In this document: piece after piece, positions 17,016-25,506 of the stretch
How the letters are laid out: every line of letters begins with the position of its first letter
Position numbering within the stretch: position 1 is the stretch's first letter
NCBI GenBank assembly: GCA_028694155.1
Contig: JAQUTY010000009.1
Span: 1-64,000, forward strand
Reading direction: 5' to 3'
Length of the DNA stretch: 64,000 nucleotides
From: Eubacteriales bacterium
GTDB lineage: Bacteria; Bacillota; Clostridia; Christensenellales; CAG-138
Program-made: the position numbers and the translations under genes
The notes under the pieces: generated by a model
Told to the model about the DNA's origin: nothing
The model's input: only the letters and a program-made list of their open reading frames with translations
Database searches by the model: none

Positions 17016-17561
17016 ATGCTCGAATGGATTGCTCCGATTGTAGTCCTCGCTTTGGCAGGTTTTTTTCTGTGGCTTTCGGAGATTCGCAAGAAGAAGGTTC
17101 ATAAATTCTCAGATCCTTACTGCATTGCATTTATGGAAATATGCGATCATATAATGCAGGGAAAAGACTACTCGCCCGGTATATTATATGAGACTACGGG
17201 TAAGGATTCTGCTCGTATGCTGCCATTTGATAAGCAATCCCCTGAGATTCAAGAGTTGCTTTCTACCAAGCCGGACGAATACTGCCTTGAACGTTTTCGC
17301 AAGATGCATGAACTCAGGCAAGATGGGCAGATGCTGCTGACGGGTAACACGCTGATAGGCGAAAAATATAATGGCGTGTTCAATAGGCTCTTTTCGCTCG
17401 CAGATGTGTTGCTCAGCACCATGTATGACATTGACTGCCTTCAATCAAAGGATCAGCTCATTGATTTGAACTTCGTGCTGCTAAAGCAAGAGAAGTTACG
17501 CACTGTGACCCTCCCCGCGATTATGTCGAAAGAGGGTAAGGCGCTCTTGAAAAAAGCATAA
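17016..17561 (+). CDS. Small membrane-anchored protein of unknown function
   Basis: A 181-residue protein with an N-terminal membrane segment (residues 5-21), a basic stop-transfer run (RKKKVHK) and a mainly helical cytoplasmic or extracytoplasmic domain without recognised motifs. AGGAGG 6 bases before the ATG and its own promoter make it a real gene. I do not recognise a family. It sits alone between the divergent YcxB-like gene and the uracil permease gene. Confidence 0.65.
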   Translation: MLEWIAPIVVLALAGFFLWLSEIRKKKVHKFSDPYCIAFMEICDHIMQGKDYSPGILYETTGKDSARMLPFDKQSPEIQELLSTKPDEYCLERFRKMHELRQDGQMLLTGNTLIGEKYNGVFNRLFSLADVLLSTMYDIDCLQSKDQLIDLNFVLLKQEKLRTVTLPAIMSKEGKALLKKA

Positions 17562-17616
17562 TTATTCTGCGAACTTACTTTATTTGATATTTTCTTACAT
17601 TTTTTTCACAAAATTG

Positions 17617-17645
17617 TTGAATTTTTATTCAGTATGTGTTAGAAT
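17617..17645 (+). promoter_or_regulatory. Promoter of the uracil permease gene
   Basis: TTGAAT (17617-17622) and TAGAAT (17640-17645), spacer 17. The 60-base leader up to the AGGAGG contains no riboswitch or attenuator I could recognise. Confidence 0.55.
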
Positions 17646-17715
17646 TTCGGTGGATGTTTGTAAGCGTCTACGCAAAGGGACGTAACAAATAATCAATATC
17701 AAAGGAGGTAACCAC

Positions 17716-19119
17716 ATGGAAAAAAAGAATGAAGGCATCTATGATGGCTTCAAAGAACTCGGAACCGGTAAAATGATGGTGTTAGGCATTCAACACGTCT
17801 TTGCTATGTTTGGCGCCACCGTTCTGGTTCCCATTCTGTCGGGGCTCGACATTTCGGTAACATTGTTTGCAGCAGGTATTGCAACACTCTGGTTCTTCTT
17901 TATTACCAAGAGAAAAGTCCCTATATTCCTTGGCTCGTCGTTTGCATTCTTGGGGGCATACGCATCCGTAGCAGCCGATGATCCCAATAGGCTTGCTCTT
18001 ATTGGCGGCGGTGTCGTGGCGGCAGGTCTTCTCTACGTCATCTTTGCAGCCCTGTTTGGTATCTTTGGTGCAAAGCGCGTAATGAAGCTGTTTCCGCCCG
18101 TGGTCACGGGTCCCATCATCATCTTGATTGGTTTGACTCTTGCCGGCTCGGCTATCAACAATGCTTCGCAAAACTGGATTCTGGCAGCAATCACAATTAT
18201 CATCGTTATCTGCGTCAACCTGTTCGGTAAAGGAATGATCAAGATTCTGCCCATTCTGTGTGCTGTGTTTGGTGCATTTGCTATCGGTCTTATTGTGCAT
18301 CTAATCAGCCCGAACCTGTTTGGACTGACATGGCTCAATGCTGATCCTTGGATCAACGCCTTTGGCCCCGAAGCAACGGTTGGCATTTCCACATTTGTTG
18401 ACGTTCCCCCGTTCCATCTGCCTCAGTTCGACTTCTCCATTTGCTTGACATTCATCATCGTTGCTATTGCAGCAATGGTTGAGCATATTGGTGATATCTG
18501 TGCTATCGGCGCAACCTGCGGCAAGAACTTCATCAAGGATCCGGGCCTGACAAGAACACTCTTGGGCGATGGCGTTGGCACCTCCTTGGCAGGTCTCATC
18601 GGCGGTCCTGCAAACACAACCTATTCCGAGAACACCGGCGTTGTTGCTCTGACCAAGGTCTATGATCCGAAGGTTATGTTCATCGCTGCATGTTTCTCAA
18701 TTGTCCTATCCTTTGTAGCAATCTTCAAGACCTTCATTCAGATGATCCCCAATGCCATTATCGGCGGCATCTCGATCGTTCTCTATGGTATGATTTCTGC
18801 AACTGGTATCCGTACCATCATCGAGCATAAGGTCAACTACGCAAATATGCGTAATGTCATCATCACAGCTCTGATAATGGTCCTCGGTCTTGGCATTCAG
18901 TATAGCCACGCCATGGGTCTGACTGTTCTCTTTGATGATGCAGGTATAGCTTACAACACGCTAAATGGTGCTGTAAAGATCGGCTCAGTACAGTTTGGCG
19001 GCTTGGCATGTGCTGCTATTGTGGGTATTCTCGCAAATATCCTGATTCCCGGCAAAGATTACAACTTTGACATGGAAGACGGAGACACAAAAGAAACTGA
19101 TCCCGCACCCCAACAGTAA
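17716..19119 (+). CDS. uraA: Uracil permease, NCS2 family
   Basis: A 467-residue, roughly 14-segment proton symporter for a nucleobase. QHVFAMFGATVLVP near the N-terminus, FLGSSFAFLGAY, the central MVEHIGDICAIGATCGKNF and GGPANTTYSENTGV segments are the uracil-permease signatures; the histidine-aspartate and glutamate of the last two match the substrate and proton sites of UraA. A xanthine/urate carrier is less likely because of the ENTGV motif. AAAGGAGG lies 7 bases before the ATG. A strong terminator follows; no pyrimidine gene is adjacent, so it is monocistronic. Confidence 0.88.
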   Translation: MEKKNEGIYDGFKELGTGKMMVLGIQHVFAMFGATVLVPILSGLDISVTLFAAGIATLWFFFITKRKVPIFLGSSFAFLGAYASVAADDPNRLALIGGGVVAAGLLYVIFAALFGIFGAKRVMKLFPPVVTGPIIILIGLTLAGSAINNASQNWILAAITIIIVICVNLFGKGMIKILPILCAVFGAFAIGLIVHLISPNLFGLTWLNADPWINAFGPEATVGISTFVDVPPFHLPQFDFSICLTFIIVAIAAMVEHIGDICAIGATCGKNFIKDPGLTRTLLGDGVGTSLAGLIGGPANTTYSENTGVVALTKVYDPKVMFIAACFSIVLSFVAIFKTFIQMIPNAIIGGISIVLYGMISATGIRTIIEHKVNYANMRNVIITALIMVLGLGIQYSHAMGLTVLFDDAGIAYNTLNGAVKIGSVQFGGLACAAIVGILANILIPGKDYNFDMEDGDTKETDPAPQQ

Positions 19120-19134
19120 AGTCTATTAAGTTAT

Positions 19135-19164
19135 ATCCCCTCGGCTGAAACCGAGGGGATTTTG
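19135..19164 (+). terminator. Rho-independent terminator of uraA
   Basis: Perfect 10-bp stem (19135-19144 with 19151-19160), loop CTGAAA, then TTTTG. Confidence 0.9.
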
Positions 19165-19180
19165 TCGTATTCAGATTATG

Positions 19181-19555
19181 CGACCGTCCGCAGACGGAAG
19201 CATACGCCGAGTGCCCCGAGGCGGATGTTCCTCTGTTTTGCAGGTTCGATTCCGTGCATAAAAATAGCTCTTCGAGTGAAGAGCTTGATTGGAGGCGCCA
19301 CCCGGCGACCGTCCGCAGACGGAAGCATACGCCGAGTGCCCCGAGGCGGATGTTCCTCTGTTTTGCAGGTTCGATTCCGTGCATAAAAATAGCTCTTCGA
19401 GTGAAGAGCTTGATTGGAGGCGCCACCCGGCGACCGTCCGCAGACGGAAGCATACGCCGAGTGCCCCGAGGCGGATGTTCCTCTGTTTTGCAGGTTCGAT
19501 TCCGTGCATAAAAATAGCTCTTCGAGTGAAGAGCTTGATTGGAGGCGCCACCCGG
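19181..19555. repeat. Three exact 125-bp tandem copies built on the tRNA-Cys 3' end
   Basis: Units start at 19181, 19306 and 19431, each 125 bp. Each holds a GACCGTCCGCAGACGG-type palindrome, a spacer, the tRNA-Cys terminator hairpin and the last 16 bases of the tRNA-Cys gene including its CCA. Only the right-most copy joins an intact tRNA; the other two carry just the 3' fragment. The copies look identical by eye, which suggests a recent duplication. Open frames that run through the array are artefacts: 125 is not a multiple of three. Confidence 0.93.
19509..19535 (-). terminator. tRNA-Cys terminator (also present in the two extra repeat units)
   Basis: On the minus strand AGCTCTTC pairs with GAAGAGCT (19516-19523 with 19528-19535, loop ACTC) and is followed by TATTTTTA. 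Duplicate copies lie 125 and 250 bp to the left. Confidence 0.8.
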
Positions 19556-19613
19556 AATCGAACCGGGGATGAGGGTTTTGCAGACCCGTGCCTTACCGCT
19601 TGGCCATGGCGCC
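19540..19613 (-). tRNA. tRNA-Cys (anticodon GCA)
   Basis: Full cloverleaf on the minus strand, 74 nt, acceptor GGCGCCA with TGGCGCC, anticodon loop CTGCAAA, T-loop GGTTCGATTCC, encoded TCCA end. Its 3' end is the right border of the 125-bp tandem array. Confidence 0.97.
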
Positions 19614-19624
19614 ACAACATTGGT

Positions 19625-19653
19625 ATTATATTCAATAATTTTCGACTTGTCAA
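19625..19653 (-). promoter_or_regulatory. Consensus promoter of tRNA-Cys
   Basis: Minus strand TTGACA (19648-19653) and TATAAT (19625-19630), spacer 17, 11 bases before the tRNA. Confidence 0.88.
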
Positions 19654-19915
19654 TGGTGAGATTTTAATTATGAAAAAAATGTTTGGATTCCGCGCAATAG
19701 TCTCAGTATTCAGTTCTGAATTTGTGATAATGCCATGCTGCGATGAATAATCGAGTTTCTTCACGATCTGCTTGACAACATATTTATATGTACATTATAA
19801 AGCAATTAGTATTGATATTTTATGCTCGTTCGCTGCGTAATATGATAAATTTTAGTATACTTTTTTTATGATAAAAATATAATGTAAAATCTAAGAAAAT
19901 TTCTGGTTTTTTCGC

Positions 19916-19944
19916 TTGACTTATTCCTCTGAATTGACTATCAT
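19916..19944 (+). promoter_or_regulatory. Promoter of the VWA/Cna-B exoprotein gene
   Basis: TTGACT (19916-19921) and TATCAT (19939-19944), spacer 17, followed by GGAGG at 19961. The AT-rich 270 bases before it (19654-19915) hold a further TTGACA at 19772 with an imperfect -10 but no gene I can support. Confidence 0.6.
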
Positions 19945-19972
19945 TTGGTCTACTAAATCTGGAGGCTTAGGC

Positions 19973-22900
19973 ATGATTAGCAAATATACAACCTTATACA
20001 AGCGAATTGCTGCGACTTTTATGGTGCTATGCATGTTGCTTTGCGGTATGCAATTTTTAGTATCGGAGACGGACGCCATTACTGGCGATCCCTACACGCA
20101 GTCGCCCCCCTTGCATGGCAAGTGGACGCAGGACAATTATGACGGAACATACGATCTAAAGATCGCAGTTGCTGGCGCACGCAAATTCGATGCGAATATC
20201 GTGTTGGTCATGGACGTGTCAACTTCCATGAAGAACAACTACATGACTGACTTGACCGGAAATGCAAGTTCGACCGCAATGAACGTGCTTTTGACGACTG
20301 CTCAGGATTTTATTAACACCATCTATGACGGTGCGGACAGCTATGCTACCGAAACCCACGTCAATATGGCCCTCGTTCGCTATGCTGGAAACGGTGAAAT
20401 TATGCAGATGTGGACCGACAATAAGAGTACTCTCCTGTACGCTTTGAACAGACTGGCTACTACTGGTCTGTCGGGTAACACGAACTGTCAGTCAGGTCTG
20501 TATTTAGCAAACGAGCTATACGAATGTAACACGATTTCCGGATTAGATACAAACCGCCCCACAAACCTTGACGTGGCAAACAACTTCATTGTGTTTATGA
20601 CCGATGGTGCGCCGAACCGTTGTTATATTCAGAGTGGAACTCAGACGTTAACCAAGAACAACGATTCCTATTCCATCTCTGGTGACAACGAAACCGGCAA
20701 AAACGTTGCTACTGTAGATGCTACTATTGTGCGTCCCACCACGGTCGTATCAAGTGGCTACGTTCGTACTGATGGACTCCTGAGCAGAAGCGCAACCGGT
20801 ACAGATTATCGCAACATTGCAGCTTATGCGACATTGCAGGAGGCGGTGCGTTCGCATGAAAATCCAACGAACATAACTATGTTATCGGTAGGTCTTGGAC
20901 GTTGGTTTACCGCAAATGATGAGGACTCAAATTTTCCAACCTCTGTTAACTTCACCCGTCTTGTTACTGCGGTAGGTAACGGGACAATTACTCTGGCGGA
21001 AGCGGGTACCGAGCTTGGTCCCGACATTGGCGCTGGTGCAATGCCCAGCACCAATCCTCCTTACCCAATTATCGACACTGTTGACGGCGTATATTTGGGC
21101 GACAGCTTCTACGATCGTTGGAAAAGTGGCTCAAGGTATGTTTTGGACGGTAACCTGACCAATTTGACGCTAGAACAGCTTAAGGAATGGATTGAAGTGT
21201 ACTACGGAACTGTGGCGGTGCAAATGCTGGACGGCATTTATCGTTTATCCCCAATCACGCGAGGCAATGAAGTAATAGACGTTGTGGCGTCAACGCAGGA
21301 TAAGACCTATTTTGGCGATACGGCTGTTGCATTTAATGCTGCATTTGATGACATCGCCGGCAGAATCATCAGCGGTTATACTGAGGTTCGTGTGTCCGAC
21401 GCTCTATCTCGTAACGTTGAGATTAGTGGCGGCATTCCTGCGGCGGACGAGGCAAGAATGTACTTCGATGCCGAGCGAAATGCATATGTGATTGATGATC
21501 CAAGTTTCATTGATGTTACGTTCTACATTCATGCTTCATCCCGTGTTCATCTTGGCGATACCGACCTTGTCAGTCTTGACACCCAGCTTGAGAATTTTAT
21601 TCTTGACGGTAATCCCCCCGCCAGATCGCGCTACGTCACCCGCTACATTCGCACAAATGAGGCACAGCCGGTAGAGTATCTTGAACTGGAGTTCGACTCG
21701 GATTACATGTTGCGTGATGATCATATTACGGTTATGTCGGTTGCGGTTCAGCCTACGCAGTACTGCATCGATACATACTACAATAACCTCAACAACTCGT
21801 CATTTTCGGCACAGGGCTACGGTGTCGATGATGTTTATACTAAGACCGATGGTATCGACCCCCAACTGGTCGGCACATCGACCGACACTAACGGTTATCC
21901 CGATGAAGCATTTTACGTTAACTATGTGACCGATGCTGATGGTGTGTATCTTTACGATGCTTCCGGTACTGCATTGCTGGCTTCGCGTATCTATGATACG
22001 GGCGCAGAAAAGGCCCCCGTATTTGGGTTCTTCACCAACACGCGCTCTGAATCTTATTTGGATTTCAGCATTGAAAACTTGAACTCGGGCTACTCGGGTC
22101 TGTTACACACGCCTCTGATGATGCCGGTCATCTCGCCTGAGCTTATTGACGTGCCTGTTACAAAAATTTGGCATGATACGGACGACACTTTGCGACAGTC
22201 CATTATGGTTACCGCGACCTGGCAGCAGGACACCTACTCTTATACTGTTGACAGCAGAGGTGTCAAGCAGGTTACTGTTACTGGCAGCGAGACAAAGTCT
22301 CAAACAATTACCCTAAGTGCGGACAACAACTGGCAGAATAACTTTACGGATCTGCCTCAGGGTCATACCTTTACATTGACAGAAACCGATCTCAACGGAG
22401 ATCCTATTTCGGGATTTACTGCTGAATGGCGTTTGGGAAGCGATGTTATCAGCACTTCGGCTTCCTTGACCGGTAACCAGTTCACCATCAATCGTCCCTG
22501 CGTATCCTCAGATTTGCAAAGCGGTCTGATTCTTTGCAATGAGCAGTTGGTGGAAAAGACCGTAACAAAGGTGTGGGTTGATAACAATAATTCGCTAAAC
22601 CGCCCCGAATCCGTTACAATCATGCTGTTCAAAAACGGTGATCCATACCGAGAGGTCGTTATTGCCAATCCCAACACAGGTGCCAATACATGGACCTATA
22701 CCTTCACTGATCTGCCCATGTATAATATGGACGGCTCGTTGGTTGTATACACCGTTACCGAAACCAGCGACCTGAATACTGTTATGGACGAATACGGCAA
22801 TCCTGTGAGCGATTACTCTGTTACCGTCGAACAGGCAACATTGACCATTACCAATACAGACCCGGGTCAGTTGACCGACAGAACCGTAAGCAAGGTGTGG

Positions 22901-25141
22901 AATGATAACGATGACCGTGATGGCATCCGCCCTACTTCATTAGATGTCAGTCTGTATGCGGACGGCGTATTGGTGGACACACAAACCTTGAGTGCGGACA
23001 ACAACTGGTCGTACCAATGGACGAATTTAGCTGTCAAGGCGAACAATACGCGTATTCAGTATACTGTAACGGAAGAAGCCGTGGCTGATTACACGCTTTC
23101 TACTAATTACAACGGCTCCTATGTTACTCTGACCAATACGCACGTACCAGAGTTGATCGACCTTCCTGTAGAAAAGATTTGGGTTGACAATGACAATCAG
23201 GACGGTCTACGGTCCGAGTCTGTGAGAGTCCAGCTCTATCGCAATGGAGTTGCTGTCAACGGAGCTATCCTTGTGCTTGAGCCAAGCAATAACTGGACTG
23301 ACACATTTGAGGGGCTTAATAAATGTGAGAACGGTGTAGAGTGTGTTTATACGGTAGATGAGCTGAACGTTTGGCCCGACTACACCGTGTCAATTGAAGC
23401 CGACGGCAACGGCGGCTACACAATTACCAACAGCTATACACCCAGAACCATTGATCTGACTGTCAAAAAGATTTGGAATGATGGCGGCGTCACCAGCGGT
23501 CGTACTGCCTCTATAACCTATCAGCTGTATGTAAACGGCGTAGCGTCCGGCTCTGCTCAGACTCTTGATGCCTCGAATAATTGGCAATACACCTACGAGG
23601 ATTTGCCTGCAAGAGCAAATGGTATTGAGATAATCTATTCGGTTGTTGAGACATCTGTTCCTTCAGGCTATCAGGTCAGCTATGTGAATGTTGGCGATGA
23701 AAGAAGAATTATCAACACATCTACAACCTCTCGCACAATAACAAAGGTGTGGAATGACAATAACAACGCCGATGGTCTAAGACCGGATCATGTTTGGATT
23801 CAGCTCCTTCAGAACGGTTCCCCCTACTCCGTCCCTTCAAACTTGTCCGCAACGAATAATTGGACCTTTGTTTGGGGTGTCTTGCCCAAGTATGACGCTG
23901 ACGGCAACGAGTATGTTTACTCTATCGAAGAAGACACCACAGGCGATGTGGGTACGTTCTATGCGCAAACATATTCGTCCAACGGCTCAACCTTGACCGT
24001 CACCAACACGCAGGATCAAGCCAACATTGATATTGAGATCAACAAGACCTGGAGCTCCGGCGAGGGCGAGGAAGCATTGCTTGACGCAGTATTTTCGATA
24101 TATCGCACGGCAACAGTGACTTCTGGCAATACAACGACCACTATCGAGGACAACGTTTTGTACCAGACCGTTACCATCTCCGGTGCGGACAACTGGACAA
24201 CAACCGTTTCGCTTCCCCAATGGCAGACGCTCAACGGCGATCGCTATGACTATACTTATACCGTTGTTGAATCGCAGGTGCGCTTGGCTTTGGACAGCAC
24301 TCGCTTCACATCGTTTACCAATAACATGTCGAGCAACAGCCAGTATGTCTCCTCGGTTGAGAACACCGGCAATGTTTGGGATTTTGTGAACCATCGTCCC
24401 CTGTCTACGGTTGGTTGTCAGGCGCACGTCATTCATCAAACGCAGGCGTTGGACACCTACCCACTGTATACCGATGGTATTCGCTTTGCATACGATCTGA
24501 GCATGTCCGCACTCAACGCTATGCTTGATCCGGGCGATCTGTTTACATTTGGCTACTTGGTATACCCAAAGACGATGCTCGATGCGGCTCTTCCCACTGG
24601 GGTGCCAACGTACTCCACCGCAGACGACTACATGATGCATCTGAATATCACAAACCATGTATGGTCTTCAACGTTCGGCGAGTCTGTCGTCTACTGCGCT
24701 CGTGCCTCAGCAAAGAGTACGACCATCAATGCTAACTCGACCGTCACATGGACTACGGCTATGGAGAACGCCGCCAACGCAAACGATATTGACACTCTCA
24801 TTTCGCTCATGGCCGCGGCAGAATGCGTTATCTATGAGAAGATTGACTCCGATTCAATGCGTATCGTGGCGCATCTGATGTTCTCACAGACCAATGAGAC
24901 ACTGCGCCTGACCCAGGCCAACACAGTGCTTTCTTATCGTGGATTCCTGCTGATGCAGCGTGACGGAGTTGACAGCGTTGTCTACACAATGCAGCGTCAG
25001 AACAGCGCAGCGCGTATTTTTGACAGCTATCGATTTGAATTTTTTGAGCCGGATTATGATAATACTGACGATGCGGACGGAATCATTGGGCTTGGTATCT
25101 CCGACTACTTCCCAACCGTCGACATTCAGGCTATGCCATAA
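19973..25141 (+). CDS. Giant secreted VWA/Cna-B repeat exoprotein
   Basis: A 1722-residue secreted protein. Order: signal peptide (about 1-35); a von Willebrand A domain (about 70-470) with an intact MIDAS (DVSTS near residue 81, later SGNTNCQ and MTDGAPN); a beta-rich region; seven Cna-B-type repeats (about 723-1423), six with a KIW/KVW start and an NNW turn; and a C-terminal domain (about 1473-1696) that also ends the GLUG protein at 48284. There is no LPXTG motif and no membrane tail, so anchoring is not by a classical sortase signal. Such proteins usually act in adhesion. The ATG at 19973 has GGAGG 7 bases upstream. A short peptide gene follows 12 bases after the stop codon. Confidence 0.9.
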   Translation: MISKYTTLYKRIAATFMVLCMLLCGMQFLVSETDAITGDPYTQSPPLHGKWTQDNYDGTYDLKIAVAGARKFDANIVLVMDVSTSMKNNYMTDLTGNASSTAMNVLLTTAQDFINTIYDGADSYATETHVNMALVRYAGNGEIMQMWTDNKSTLLYALNRLATTGLSGNTNCQSGLYLANELYECNTISGLDTNRPTNLDVANNFIVFMTDGAPNRCYIQSGTQTLTKNNDSYSISGDNETGKNVATVDATIVRPTTVVSSGYVRTDGLLSRSATGTDYRNIAAYATLQEAVRSHENPTNITMLSVGLGRWFTANDEDSNFPTSVNFTRLVTAVGNGTITLAEAGTELGPDIGAGAMPSTNPPYPIIDTVDGVYLGDSFYDRWKSGSRYVLDGNLTNLTLEQLKEWIEVYYGTVAVQMLDGIYRLSPITRGNEVIDVVASTQDKTYFGDTAVAFNAAFDDIAGRIISGYTEVRVSDALSRNVEISGGIPAADEARMYFDAERNAYVIDDPSFIDVTFYIHASSRVHLGDTDLVSLDTQLENFILDGNPPARSRYVTRYIRTNEAQPVEYLELEFDSDYMLRDDHITVMSVAVQPTQYCIDTYYNNLNNSSFSAQGYGVDDVYTKTDGIDPQLVGTSTDTNGYPDEAFYVNYVTDADGVYLYDASGTALLASRIYDTGAEKAPVFGFFTNTRSESYLDFSIENLNSGYSGLLHTPLMMPVISPELIDVPVTKIWHDTDDTLRQSIMVTATWQQDTYSYTVDSRGVKQVTVTGSETKSQTITLSADNNWQNNFTDLPQGHTFTLTETDLNGDPISGFTAEWRLGSDVISTSASLTGNQFTINRPCVSSDLQSGLILCNEQLVEKTVTKVWVDNNNSLNRPESVTIMLFKNGDPYREVVIANPNTGANTWTYTFTDLPMYNMDGSLVVYTVTETSDLNTVMDEYGNPVSDYSVTVEQATLTITNTDPGQLTDRTVSKVWNDNDDRDGIRPTSLDVSLYADGVLVDTQTLSADNNWSYQWTNLAVKANNTRIQYTVTEEAVADYTLSTNYNGSYVTLTNTHVPELIDLPVEKIWVDNDNQDGLRSESVRVQLYRNGVAVNGAILVLEPSNNWTDTFEGLNKCENGVECVYTVDELNVWPDYTVSIEADGNGGYTITNSYTPRTIDLTVKKIWNDGGVTSGRTASITYQLYVNGVASGSAQTLDASNNWQYTYEDLPARANGIEIIYSVVETSVPSGYQVSYVNVGDERRIINTSTTSRTITKVWNDNNNADGLRPDHVWIQLLQNGSPYSVPSNLSATNNWTFVWGVLPKYDADGNEYVYSIEEDTTGDVGTFYAQTYSSNGSTLTVTNTQDQANIDIEINKTWSSGEGEEALLDAVFSIYRTATVTSGNTTTTIEDNVLYQTVTISGADNWTTTVSLPQWQTLNGDRYDYTYTVVESQVRLALDSTRFTSFTNNMSSNSQYVSSVENTGNVWDFVNHRPLSTVGCQAHVIHQTQALDTYPLYTDGIRFAYDLSMSALNAMLDPGDLFTFGYLVYPKTMLDAALPTGVPTYSTADDYMMHLNITNHVWSSTFGESVVYCARASAKSTTINANSTVTWTTAMENAANANDIDTLISLMAAAECVIYEKIDSDSMRIVAHLMFSQTNETLRLTQANTVLSYRGFLLMQRDGVDSVVYTMQRQNSAARIFDSYRFEFFEPDYDNTDDADGIIGLGISDYFPTVDIQAMP

Positions 25142-25153
25142 TGGAGGGATAAA

Positions 25154-25330
25154 ATGAGAAAGATTTATGTTCCCCCCGAATTTGAATACATCGCCCTGAG
25201 CACGCCCGACTGTTTGACAGGCTCGGGCGAAACTTGGACGGGCCCTGACTATCCCGAAAACCCCGGAACTGGCGGATCAACCGATATTGGTGATCAAGGC
25301 GGCGGAGGCGGTTGGTGGGGAGATCCGTAA
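25154..25330 (+). CDS. 58-residue peptide following the exoprotein
   Basis: A short gene with GGAGGG 5 bases before its ATG, 12 bases after the exoprotein stop codon and directly before a terminator, so it is the last gene of that transcript. The product starts MRKIYVPPEFEYIALS, has no signal peptide, and turns into a Gly/Asp/Pro-rich tail ending GGGGGWWGDP. A 52-residue peptide with the same N-terminal layout and a GGG-L/W-W-D tail follows the other exoprotein (48109-48267). Function unknown; a chaperone-like, anchoring or signalling role for the exoprotein is possible but not shown. Confidence 0.7.
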   Translation: MRKIYVPPEFEYIALSTPDCLTGSGETWTGPDYPENPGTGGSTDIGDQGGGGGWWGDP

Positions 25331-25353
25331 ACAACCATGATATTTACTGACAG

Positions 25354-25390
25354 TAGATTCGATTTTTTGTCGAATCTATTGTTTTTTTTG
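25354..25390 (+). terminator. Terminator of the exoprotein-peptide unit
   Basis: Nine-bp stem (25354-25362 with 25370-25378) followed by TTGTTTTTTTT. Confidence 0.88.
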
Positions 25391-25447
25391 ACTTTTCTCT
25401 GTATCTGTGCCAATTTTGTGGTGCTTGTGGTATGCTTATTATTAGCG

Positions 25448-25476
25448 TTGATTGTTCAATTCATTTGTGATATTAT
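25448..25476 (+). promoter_or_regulatory. Promoter of the zinc-repeat lipoprotein gene
   Basis: TTGATT (25448-25453) and TATTAT (25471-25476), spacer 17; GGAGG follows at 25497. Confidence 0.65.
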
Positions 25477-25506
25477 AGCTTTGTACAATAATCATTGGAG
25501 GGGAAA

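Noticed and set aside
17646..17715. Riboswitch or PyrR-type attenuator before uraA
   Set aside because: The leader is only about 60 bases and shows no paired terminator/antiterminator or known aptamer core.
19181..19555. CRISPR-like appearance of the repeat array
   Set aside because: Units are directly abutting 125-bp copies without variable spacers, and no cas gene is near.
19016..19764. Minus-strand and plus-strand open frames of 85-199 codons through the tandem repeats and tRNA-Cys
   Set aside because: They translate a tRNA gene and its duplicated 3' end; the frame changes with each 125-bp unit and no ribosome binding site fits.
23987..24658. 223-codon antisense frame inside the exoprotein gene
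   Set aside because: Shadow of the plus-strand gene with its strong coding bias; no start signals or recognisable product.
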